Shown in pieces: positions 23,244 to 33,499 of a stretch of 64,000 bases of DNA. The stretch is from Halichoerus grypus (lineage: Eukaryota; Chordata; Mammalia; Carnivora; Phocidae): the NCBI RefSeq assembly GCF_964656455.1, contig NC_135715.1, positions 162,966,437 through 163,030,436 on the forward strand. The letters run 5' to 3'. The stretch's first letter is position 1; every line of letters begins with the position of its first letter. The notes under the pieces are model-generated. The model searched no databases. It was given only the letters and a program-made list of their open reading frames with translations, and was not told the DNA's origin. A program made the position numbers and the translations under genes.

Positions 23244-23262
23244 AGAGAGAGAGAGTGAGAGT
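23210..23262. repeat. (GT)n(GA)n compound microsatellite
   Basis: About 14 GT units, a TATAT break, then GAGAGA. Long enough to be polymorphic. Confidence 0.95.
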
Positions 23263-23269
23263 TTGAGCG

Positions 23270-25480
23270 TTTGGGGGAGGGAAGGGAGGGTTGGGAAAGA
23301 AGGTCCTACAGTGAATGAGCCTGGCAATATATAGAAAGAAACCCATGAGTAGGTTCTTGAAGCACTTCTGGTGAGATCTCATACAAGTGAAAGATAAAAG
23401 GAAATAATTCACACATTTCTTGTTTGTTTGTTTCCTGGGGATTAGTGGTCAGTAACTACAATCTATTAAAAACAAGTGTGTTTTTGTTTGTTGGGTTTTT
23501 GTTTTGTTGTTGTTGTTGTTTTGAAAACCTACAGAGAAAGGCACGGGGGAAACGAAAGTGAATGGAAATACAGATGGAGACTCTGCTGTCCTGTTGCTTA
23601 CAGTCCAGGGCTTAGGGTTGTAGGTGGTGAATTTTCCAAAGTCATCTTTTAAAGGACAACTTCAAGAAGTGAAGCAGGTTGAAAATCTACACAAATTCGA
23701 GAGGATTTGAATGAGTGTAATGTGAGGATATTTGGGGGTCATTAAAAAGAAGTTAGAGACATTTGCTACACTTAAAAAAACTTTCTATAATTGGTATCAG
23801 GGAGGTCAACCATGGTCTCCCAGGAGATGTTGCTTGTTGCCCATATCAAAGACAGGATTCTTGGTTGGAGAGACTGTTAGATATATCCTAGCATAGAATT
23901 TCTTATGTTCAGATTATCTTACTTCTATAAATGTGGCATATACCATATAAGAAACTTGAGTTAACTGGAATTGCCCCAAACCGCCAATTATAAAATGTTT
24001 GTTCATTTAGCCTGATGACCACTGCAAGTGTCCACTTGAAGGTCCTTGAATACTACACCAACTATTTCCAGCATCCTGTGGCCTAGTAGAAATATTATCC
24101 CCCAAGTGAACTAAAATATGCGTGAGACCTCTTACCCTCAAGTATTATGGAACTGATCTTGAGTAATAAGGATGAGGATGATAGTTTTATTATGATTTAC
24201 TAACAAATATAAATTAAAAATCCACTTACAAATATCCATTTGTATGCAAAATCATTATTCATTATAGTAAATAATTTTTGACGTTAAATTAAATTAGTGG
24301 AAGATTGGGGGAATATGGATTCAATCAGCAATTCCTGGCTTTTTTTTTTTTTAAACTCAAGCTCTAAAAGCTGATGAGGTGTTTTAATTATTTCGTTTCA
24401 CATGTGGAAAGAATAAATCTGAAGGAAATAGCTTAGGATTCTTTCCAAGTTTGAATTACAAATTATCCCAGGACCCTGGAGAGAAGCAACAGCAAACAAG
24501 ATTTTAGGCGGTTCTTTGTTAGGTCAGATTAAAAGGTACCTCAAGGACCTAATTTTTCTCTTGTGCTGTTTCCCAGAGTTGAGGGAAATTTAATCTTCCT
24601 CTTGATAGGTCTATGATATGTGTTATTCATGTATATGCGACCGGTGTCCCAGGTCCAAATCCCATGAAAGTTGTTTCATCTGGGCATCCCATATCCACCT
24701 CAGCAGAGCTCTACGGAATAAAGACCCCATTGTCCCTTTAGCTTGAGGCCTGCACCAGAGTCAGGTGACACTGGCTGTCCCTGTACCCTGTCCATTGGCC
24801 ATCTGGATCTTCACACTCAGAAAGGAAGGAGCAGGTGCTCCGGCAGGGCTCAGAGCAGAGCTGGCTCATGTGCCACACTCTGCCGGACTCCCCTATCAGA
24901 GACTGTGTTCTCTGATAATCCCTTTTCCCTAAGCTCCACTCTGGACCAGCTCTGTCTGAAAGGAGAGAAGATCCACACGATGAGAATGTATCACGTGGAA
25001 CAGAAATACTCCAGGAGAGAGAAGAGTATGTTGTCGCAATCTGGTTTTTATGTGCAATCCCTTTAATTCTCTTCCATAAGCTCCCACCCCCATCTTACAG
25101 TGGCCAATTTTATTGCCCAGAGGAATCCGTCTTGTCTTGGATTCATACCCTTAAACGTAGATGTGAAGGGCAAACTTGAACATCCCATAGGAATAAAAAT
25201 GTGCCACTAACCGTAACTAAAACCTGGATCCCATCATACAACTTATTCTAGATGACATTAAGAAAAAAGTAACATGAAAGATAAAATATTACTAAAAAAT
25301 TATCTAAATCGCATTTGCCCCCCCAGTAAAATGCAGTAGAAGACACATCATTTCATAGGCAAACCTGGCAAACCCTTAGGAATTTTGTGGCATGAGAAAA
25401 ACACCACCAAACTAGGCAAAGATTTAATGTCTGAAGCTTGATCTAATTTCTACCCTACCCACCAGTCAGCAGGAGAGGTA
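23270..25480. other. Unique DNA, with a (GTT)n tract at 23501-23522
   Basis: About 2.2 kb of AT-leaning sequence without recognisable repeats except the short trinucleotide tract and a T-run at 24340-24352. The 107-codon frame at 24743-25066 has no recognised domain. Confidence 0.4.
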
Positions 25481-25960
25481 TTATTTTGGTGCTGGTTTTC
25501 TAAAAGTCTTCCACGCAGAGGATGTTTTTTTCCCCCATCTGCAGTGATTTCTCTTGACTCTAAACTTCCTGCTTGGCACCTGAGCAAACTCCTCGGGCAT
25601 TTAAACTGCGAAGGGGAAAGTCTCAGGCATCTCAGAATGTTGTGTAGTCACAGAGGGCTCTGCCCGGAGCTGCTGTGCCTCCCAGAACACCTGTAAACGG
25701 TTCTCCCTCGCTCTCTGCCTGAAGGACACCTCCTTTTGGCATCGATGTAGACAATTTCTTCCTCTGGTGCAAGGCAGCTTCCACATCAATTGATGCTGGG
25801 AGCATTCTGCTGAGAAACAGGAGTAAAAGGAACGTCAGCAGCCAAGTGACTGTATCATTTTTTTAAATACTAATTGACCTTGTCAAGATAATTACTGCAG
25901 ATTGGGAGACACTGACTGTCTCTGGCAGGTTAGATGGAAAACTTACTGATTCTGGGGAGA
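25481..25960. other. Conserved-noncoding-element-like single-copy block
   Basis: Intermediate-GC, repeat-free text with homeodomain-type ATCAATTGATGC (25787-25798) and TACTAATTGACC cores. It looks like vertebrate enhancer DNA, but conservation cannot be measured here. Confidence 0.3.
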
Positions 25961-26179
25961 ATACACTAGGAAAAAAAGTTTGCTGTGTTGAATGAGAAGC
26001 CTCAGGCTATTTTAAAGGGAAATACTTCTTATTCAGAGATCGTGAAGCTGAGGGACATACGTTGCTTTAAATCTGGAAGAAAAATGTATACTCATGAGGT
26101 TGTGTTTTGTGTCAGAGCCCCAAAGCACTACACGGTCCTGAAATCCTTCTTTGAAGCCAGTAGTATTATTGTCTATTTA

Positions 26180-26300
26180 TATAAGCTCAGTGATTCAGTC
26201 ATTCAACACCCATTTTTCAAGCCTCTACTGTTTACAGTGTTATATTAGATTCTACATGCAATGCAAGGGTGAACCACATACAGTGCCTGAGCAGCTAATA
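26180..26300 (-). mobile_element. L2 LINE tail fragment, minus strand
   Basis: Antisense L2 3' end: AGTCATTCAACACCCATTTT, then GCAAGGGTGAACCACATACA. Confidence 0.55.
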
Positions 26301-26393
26301 CTACCATAAGGGAGGTCTTATATTCATAAATCAAAATAGTACAAAATAGAAAATTCTATGATATCCAGAATTCATTTAGAAATGTTAGGCTAC

Positions 26394-26600
26394 TGGGGCG
26401 CCTGGGTGGCTCAGTCGGTTAAGCATCTGCCTTCGGCTCAGGTCATGATCCCAGGGTCCTGGGATCAAGCCCCGCATCGGGCTCCCTGCTCGGCCAGGAG
26501 CCTGCTTTTCCCTCTCCCTCTGCCCCCCCCCCCTTGTGATCCCTCTCTCTCTCTCTCTCTCTGTGTCAAATAAATAAATAAAATCTTAAAAAAAGAAAAA
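26394..26600 (+). mobile_element. Young CAN-SINE, plus strand
   Basis: GGGGCGCCTGGGTGGCTCAG head, CATCTGCCTTCGGCTCAGGT box region, a C-run and (TC)n body, and an AAATAAATAAATAAAATCTT tail. Perfect 15-bp target-site duplication GAAATGTTAGGCTAC at 26379-26393 and 26601-26615. The intact head and perfect duplication make it one of the youngest insertions here. Confidence 0.98.
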
Positions 26601-26615
26601 GAAATGTTAGGCTAC

Positions 26616-27480
26616 AATTTGGAAAAGGTCATACCTGGAAGTAACTTTGGAATCATTGGAACCAACCATTTTATTAGAAATCTTGGGTGTATGCACCAAC
26701 ATGTTTCAAAGAGACCTAATCCGTGAAAGAAATCTGATACAAACTGGTTAAGGTATAATTTATCACAAACTGGGTTGCCAAAGTAAAATAGTTGCACTGG
26801 TCTTCAATTGTCAGATTATTTTATCATCGAGCCAACATTGACTCATATGCTCAGTGCTCAGTCTGGAACTGGTCAGGGAACAGAATGGAGAAGGGTCTTT
26901 AGGTTGTTTTCATTGACGGTTTGATTTCCTCATAAAGGAGTCTCTCTTGAAATCTTGTCCTAGTCAACAGGTATCATAAGTTGCCCAAGGATGTAGATGA
27001 CATGGTGGTCATGGCATACCAGCAGATGAAGCTAGGAGAGATATTTATTGTGCTTGATGACAAGAAAGACTCCCAATCTCAACCAGGTATTAACAATGTG
27101 TTTGCTCTAACAGGATGAAATTTCATAGTGAAAAGAACCTGTGTTGGAGTCCAAAAAGTAAGTGCATGTGTACAGATGGCAAATACGTGGTTCAAGAGCA
27201 GCAGGTGTGATCACTACCAACCTGGGAACCATGATTTCCTGTAAACTTACTGTGAGCCAACCATGTAAGGAGGCATCCAAAAAATCAAATACACACTTAG
27301 TCTGCATTAATAAAGGAGGAATATTCCAAACAAGGGGACTAAGCCCCACTAACACCTAAGCTGGTGAGAAACTATGTTTGGAATATTTTTGCCACACTTT
27401 CAGAAGATAGCTGATAAATGATAAATCACCAAGGTTGGCAAAGGAAGTTGAAAACCATGATATGCATAGAATTCTTGAAT
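26616..27480. other. Unique DNA, no gene recognised
   Basis: Single-copy-looking sequence. Mirror frames at 27107-27359 on both strands have no domain and no splice context. Confidence 0.4.
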
Positions 27481-27484
27481 GAAT

Positions 27485-27690
27485 AGAGCATGTTGAATCT
27501 AGAGAAGAGACTTGATGGTGGGAAGTACACGAGGATTATCTTCCAATAAAGGAAGAGCTGCTGAGGGAAAAAACATTAGACATTCTGGATAGCGTGGTTG
27601 AACAAAAATGGGATCCAGTGAAGGGAGCCATTGACAGAGAACTTTTAGCTCAACATAAGAAAGAATTGTGTAACAATCAGAGCCACCATT
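27485..27690 (+). mobile_element. L3/CR1-like LINE relic
   Basis: Contains AATCTAGAGAAGAGACTTGA, then TACACGAGGATTATCTTCC, and downstream AGCTCAACATAAGAAAGAAT followed by GTGTAACAATCAGAGCCACC. These match the conserved 3' part of CR1-clade LINEs (L3 in mammals), inactive since early mammalian history. A CAN-SINE landed directly downstream. Confidence 0.65.
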
Positions 27691-27704
27691 AAAATGGTAG
27701 TCTT

Positions 27705-27911
27705 TTTTTAAAAAATATTTATTTATTTATTTGAGAGAGAGAGTGAGCGCGCACGTGTGCATTGGGGGAGGGGCAGAGGGAGAGAATCTTCAAGCAGATT
27801 CCCTGCTGAGCATGGAGCCTGACATTAGGCTCCATCCCAGGACCCTGAGATCATGACCTGACCCGAAACTAGGAGTCGGAGGTTCAACCCACTGAGCCAC
27901 CCAGGCACCAT
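27705..27911 (-). mobile_element. CAN-SINE, minus strand
   Basis: AAAAATATTTATTTATTTAT tail complement, a GAGAGTGAGCGCGCACGTG body and GAGCCACCCAGGCACC head complement. Target-site duplication AAATGGTAGTCTT (27692-27704) against AGATGGTAGTCTT (27913-27925). Confidence 0.95.
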
Positions 27912-27925
27912 AAGATGGTAGTCTT

Positions 27926-29040
27926 GATAGATAGTAAGTTCTTTGCTATGGAAAGCATTCAGGGAGCATATTTAATGGCGTATTAGTGTGAGATCATGTA
28001 TCAGATAGGAAAACAGGACAAATGACTGTTAATGCCCTTGATAAATCAGGGATTCTCTGAGTTTATGTACATGATCCTGGAGAATTATCCTCTGTCTGTG
28101 TTCATCTAAACATCTATATTCATTCACAGTATTGTTCTTACCAACAAAATCACTGAGAAAAAGACTTATATGTTTGTCAAAAAGTGCATAATACAAGACC
28201 TACCTTGTCACCATGGCTCATACATAGACACTCAACAAGTATTTGTTGAATGAATGAACTCGGCTTGTAATACCAAACAAATGAAAACAAAACACAGAGC
28301 TGTATGAATAATGCAGTATGGGAGTATGTGAATTAAATGCTACTAGCCACAATTTCTATCTGTCTGCTTCCTGGACAAGGAGCAAAGATGACAAAAATCG
28401 TAGCATCCTTGATCTATCTTTCTTCACTTTTTCCCCTCACTTGACATAACCTCCCATCCCTCCTTCAGGAATTCAGTTAGAAACCCTGACGCTCCAAACA
28501 AGCCCTCCCCCAACTAAAAGGAATTTTTCTCTCAGTTACTTAACCCTGCTGACTGACAGACTGATCAAGGTGAAAAGACTTTCAGTCACTGTGTCACTTA
28601 ACCAGGCCTGTGCATTTAACATCTTCGTCTATGATTGTGGCACAAAGCTCTGAAAGTATACTCAGATCTCAGCCAGGAGGGGGATGAGGCATTGGGGGTA
28701 GATCACATCTGAACCTTCCCCCCAGATTTCCCAGTGCGCCAGAAAACTTCTAAATAATGGGATCAACAGCGACTGATGTACAATAGGAAGTTAATCAATT
28801 CATCTGGGCAAATAATGAACCAAAACTACAATTCTACTTCTTTTACTATAGTAAAAAGGAAAAAAAATGAAAAATAAAAATGAATCACATACTTTTTTTT
28901 CAGGAGGGAAAATGAAAACTAAGAAAATCCATAAAAACCATCTCTTAACAAAGACCTACTACTCTTACACATTCCAATAAACTGCTAGCCCCTCCCCCAA
29001 AGTAGCTGTTTTTGTTTGTTTGGGTTTTTTTTGAGAGGGA
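27926..29040. other. Unique DNA with a short L2 tail (28202-28262)
   Basis: ACTCAACAAGTATTTGTTGA with TGAATGAAC is the sense end of an L2. The rest shows no gene or repeat. Confidence 0.45.
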
Positions 29041-29047
29041 CATTCGT

Positions 29048-29050
<3 letters not shown>

Positions 29051-29083
<33 letters not shown>

Positions 29084-29096
29084 TGTGTGTGTGTGC
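29051..29096. repeat. (GT)n microsatellite
   Basis: About 15 uninterrupted GT units, an ACG break, then more GT and GCGCACAC. Alternating purine-pyrimidine DNA of this kind can adopt Z-form. Confidence 0.96.
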
Positions 29097-29099
29097 GCA

Positions 29100-31790
29100 C
29101 ACAACCTTCAAAATGAGGAATAAGAGGGGCAAAGGCAGAGAGAGCCCTGTCAGCAAAGCCAGTCCTGAAGGTCCAGCGAATTCTGTCCTTTGCATGGGGT
29201 TCAGAATGGGTTTTTCCATCTCTTCCCACTTCCATGGGTAAGATGGGTCAGTCTTTGGGCAAGGTGAGGCTGCTGGAAGCTTCTTCCCAGATACTGAGGG
29301 CTTAGACATGTCTGTGTGATGCCTGTCGGCACATCTGGTTCTGGCTTTCCCTCTGTCTTCAAGCTTTTTCTCCCCTTTGGAGAGATCTCCGCTCTCCAAA
29401 CCCTCCAGCAGCCATTCCCCCTTTTCTTTTCTTTATATGCTGGGCTCCCCCCTCTCCTGACTTAAAGCAATCCCTTTCCCTTCCCTTCCCTACCTTTGAC
29501 CCAAGAGATTCAGTGCATGTTTTACATTTCCAGCTCATTTGTTGCTAGCTTAACTAATTTATTTTTATAACTCCCTCTTTTTGACATCCTAAATGCCTCC
29601 ATGTGTCTCTATATTACTTCTACTTCTGCTAATGTAGTTTCTAGTATCAAAGACGGTATTGCAGTACATGCTCTGCAATTAGTTGAGGTCTCACTCTATT
29701 AATAGCAGCCCCATCCTTGGACCTTCCAAGATTTCATGTATCCAGGGGAGAGAAATAAAGCTATGGGGCATTTCACAAACAGCCTTTTGTAAATTCAGAG
29801 CATTAACGCCACAGCACATCGGATCTCAGCAGCGCCCGTCCCCCCACCCCCACACCCCCACCCCTCCCCCGCCACTGGGGAGCAACTGCTTTAAAGCAGG
29901 AGTCTTTTTTCCAGACACACAGAAGCCCAGAGGTAGACAAGGTCATGCCAGGTCTGGCGAGCATGGAGATTTAGTCTTTGGTTTCATGATCAGCCCTGCT
30001 TCATGTTCTCAGCTGCCTTACCCTAATGATCCTTAATGCCACTGCCCTTGGAAGGAGGAAGACATGAGGTGAAATGAAAACCTCAAGTATAAAAGAGACT
30101 CAGCAATAGCCCTCCCAGCTGGGAGGTGGGCTGGCGATGCATGCTGTTGACCTGGCTACTTAAATCTAATAACACAGAGTGATGCCTGGAGCTCTCATCA
30201 GAGAGAAGAATAGGAAATCGTGGCACACTATGGACACGGGGAATGGGAGGGGGAGGATGCCCATGGAGGCGTTTTCTAGGCAGGTGGTCCGTACTCTGTG
30301 CTAAGGGTACTCTTTGATCGTGATCTTTTGATGACCAGCTTTAGGAGCCAAAGCCACGTGTGAAGTTGCTGACAGAGCAAATAGCTAAAGAAGCAGAGAG
30401 GAAAATTTGTTTCAGTGCAAATGGACTCACATCCAATGCTCACACCAGGTCCCACCTCCCCAGGAACATGGCTCCTGCCTGGCCATGTGGCCTTGGCCGA
30501 GACACTGCTAACACCATGACACAAAGCTCATTGCTGCTGAGGGCTGAGGCAGCTGCCATCCAGAGACAATATTGGGGCTCAGAACTCTGCTCTCCAGAAC
30601 TGGGGTGACGCCATTAGAGCTTTGAGAACTCCCTTCTACTGACTTAAGCTGTCAACCTGTTGATATCCAACCTGAGTTTTTCTCAAACTGAATTAAGCTG
30701 TTGTGAGATCTTACATGAGGACACATTTTTAAAATGGCTTTTGGATGTGTGTCCTTGTCAGAGTCCTTTGCTTCCACGTGAACCCTGGAGAGGAAGCTCT
30801 GGTTTCAAATTCATACCTCAAGGACACTTTGGAGCCCGGGTAAAGAGTTTTAGCTACAGATACACCTTCCCGGGGAGGGGTAGAGATGAATAAGATGGGC
30901 GGGGTGGGGGGGCAAGATCCATCATCTCCATTCCTTATTGCTTTTCCTCCGTTGTGAGGAAATCTGAGCTACTGTGCCCGAATCCTGTTTATTCTTGCAG
31001 CAGTCTGGAGAACTGGTCAAAAAGCCTTATCTCTCGGCCTGCTCCCTTTCCTTCTCCCTTACAGCTAAAACTCCTTTAAGATCATGGCAGTTCATGAGCC
31101 ATGACTACCAAAAAGAGAGCAAATCTCCTGGAGCTATGGAGCCTTATCAGGAGACATAGTTCTAATATGGCTGCTAGCATCGACAAAGAGATGGGGAGAT
31201 CTACCCTCTTCATCTCTAGTTGTGAGGAAATGAGTCTTGCAACAGCCTTCTCCCACATGTCGTGCACATGTAGAAACAGGGGTCACATGCACACCATTGA
31301 TAATGAAAGAGTCATGGTCAAAGAAGTAAAATAGCGACAACGGTGTTTTAAAGCACTGACAATTATGCTTTATCACGTCTAAGGTTCTTCTGCAGCTTTC
31401 CTGCCCTTGTGTTGAAACAAAAAAAAGCCTCCTTCTCAGAGAGGTGGAAAGGTTAAATCCCAAACCTGGACCACTAACTGGGATTTTCTGTCAATCCTCC
31501 TGGAAAGTGGCCAGAGCACCTCCTTCTAAGGCAGGTGCAGGCACCCTGGAAATGGTCCACAAATGACTGTCATATTGGTTCAATTTTCCCGGTAGCCCTA
31601 AAAAGGATCAGTGCCCCAGTACCAGAAACAGTGGTGTTCAGAGCCAAAACATTCATTTCCCTCTTTCTCCCTCCTGGACACCCTCAACCCATCTGAGCCT
31701 TTGAGTTATAAAGCTTGAGATCCATCTGTAATGAGACTGGTCAGCTACTTGCAAGAAATTCGTGTAGCCAATTCAGCCAATAATACTGAT
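29100..31790. other. Unique DNA, no gene recognised; C-rich tract near 29840
   Basis: 2.7 kb of intermediate-GC single-copy sequence. Frames of 60-144 codons on both strands partly arise from the GT array (histidine/threonine runs) and none has a recognisable domain. The C-run cluster at 29840-29870 is described under findings. Confidence 0.4.
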
Positions 31791-31792
31791 AC

Positions 31793-31852
31793 CACCACTA
31801 CTAATGACAATAACAATAAAAATAACAACAATAATAATAACAATCAACAAAA
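31793..31852. repeat. A-rich (AATAAC/AAC/AAT)n low-complexity tract
   Basis: Imperfect units of AAT and AAC. The isoleucine/valine-rich minus-strand frame across it is an artefact. Confidence 0.85.
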
Positions 31853-31854
31853 GC

Positions 31855-31990
31855 AACCATAATTGAGCTTTTACTCTGTGCCAGGCAACATTCAAACCAT
31901 TTCCATTTATTAACTCACATAATCCTCTTAATGGTTTACAGATATGCACGCATCCTTCTCCTACTGATACTTTTGCCATGTGGCTTGTAG
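31855..31990 (-). mobile_element. MIR-like SINE relic, minus strand
   Basis: ATTGAGCTTTTACTCTGTGC, then TTAACTCACATAATCCTCTT, the antisense 3' half of MIR. Confidence 0.6.
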
Positions 31991-32164
31991 GTTTGGGTAG
32001 AAATAGCACATGCTAACTAATATTTAATTTTTCTGAGAGCAAGTTTTCTTATGAAACACATTATATGGGATTAGCTTCATTTCTCTATTTTTAAATTTAG
32101 GACTTGAAGAACACCCCTATTTTATGGTGGAAGGAGAAGAATCTGACATCAGTCTTTTACTATC

Positions 32165-32360
32165 AGGTGCAGGTGCAAGACTAAATACTTCCATATATAT
32201 GATCTCATTCAATTCTCACAACAGTTTTCCAAAATAGATATTCTCATATTCATCATACATATTAGGAAATGGAGGTTCAGGGAGATATGATCCGAGAGGT
32301 AACCTACACAGTAAGTTGTTGAGTAGGATTTAAACCCAGTTCTGTTTGATTCTAAGCTTC
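32165..32360 (-). mobile_element. MIR SINE relic, minus strand
   Basis: GATCTCATTCAATTCTCACA, GAAATGGAGGTTCAGGGAGA and GTAGGATTTAAACCCAGTTC mark the antisense MIR from tail to B-box region. Confidence 0.75.
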
Positions 32361-33305
32361 AAGCTTTTCCCCATGCTACTGTTTTTACTTTCTTTCTACT
32401 CTTGAGCAGAGCCAAATCTTGCCAGACCATTTCTCTTTGCTTTGATCTACTTTTCCTTTCACCTGTCCCTTCTTCCCCTGTGGTCGCACACCCAGAGTGA
32501 CAAACAGAAATGACAAGAGTGTTAAGTCGATAGGAACGTGGTACCATTTCAATGTCTTTTCTTCATTTCTGGCCCTAGAGAGGGGGTATGGTGGCCACAC
32601 CATGGTTTCACCAGGTTACAGAGGCACTAAAGGTGAGGATAAGAACCAAAGCACCAAGGGGCATATATTTCCGAAACCAACCCTAGCCTAGGATTGTAGC
32701 TAAATTTCAGACTTCAGATTCATCTATACTCTTCTCACCCCCAATTCCTTTTTATTCATGTATCTCTCATATTAATCATTTCTTTCTAGCCTTGGTACTC
32801 TGCTAGAGGCTGGAAGTAGTACAAAAAGGAATGAGACACAGCTCAAGCTCTGCAAGCTTGTTACAGCTTACTAGGGAGATGAGATAGATGCATAAGCCAC
32901 CCCCCCACCTCCCCAGTCCCCCTAGACCATATGCATCTTGGGGGCAGGAGCACTTCACGTTCATCCCCATACTCTCCATAGGGCCCCTCTGAGAACGTGC
33001 CCCTTGCCCAAAGTCAGACAGACTCCAAAGTGATAATTATTCTCCCCTGGATTTTTCTAGCTGGTTAGCTCACTTTAATTTTATTAGGACATCTAGGTCC
33101 ACTATCCAGAGTGGTCTAGTTTCTTCTAAGACCCAACTTACCCTGAATAATATCTGAATCTCTGTGTTAGCTCTAACTGCCGCCCCGCTTCCCTCAGTTT
33201 TCCAGTTTTCTCTTGGCTGATGATGACTGAAACAGAAGACAGACATTACTTCGGTAAACTTTATTCAAACTTTATTCAAGCACATAATCACTGTGTCTTG
33301 CAACT
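32361..33305. other. Mostly unique DNA with an L2 fragment (about 32785-32895)
   Basis: The L2-like part reads CTTGGTACTCTGCTAGAGGC, then AGCTTACTAGGGAGATGAGA. No gene is seen in the remainder. Confidence 0.4.
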
Positions 33306-33309
33306 ATTG

Positions 33310-33480
33310 TTTTCATGCATGTGTAGGACATGTGATTAGACACACGGACTGGACTATGATGGGCTGTACATTCCTGTGGGTAGGGATCTTGTCCGTCATG
33401 TTGGGGTCTTCAGCACCTAGCACAGTACAAGGAACATAATAGATACCAGATACAATATAGTTTAAACAAATGATGTCTAT
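33310..33480 (+). mobile_element. L2 LINE 3' end, plus strand
   Basis: GTGGGTAGGGATCTTGTCCG and CACCTAGCACAGTACAAGGA are the sense L2 3' phrases. The L1 composite starts immediately downstream, so this L2 end was its insertion site. Confidence 0.65.
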
Positions 33481-33499
33481 ATTGCAGAATGTTCTTTTA

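Noticed and set aside
28945..29399. Minus-strand frames with runs of His-Thr
   Set aside because: The runs are translation of the (GT)n microsatellite, and the rest has no domain.
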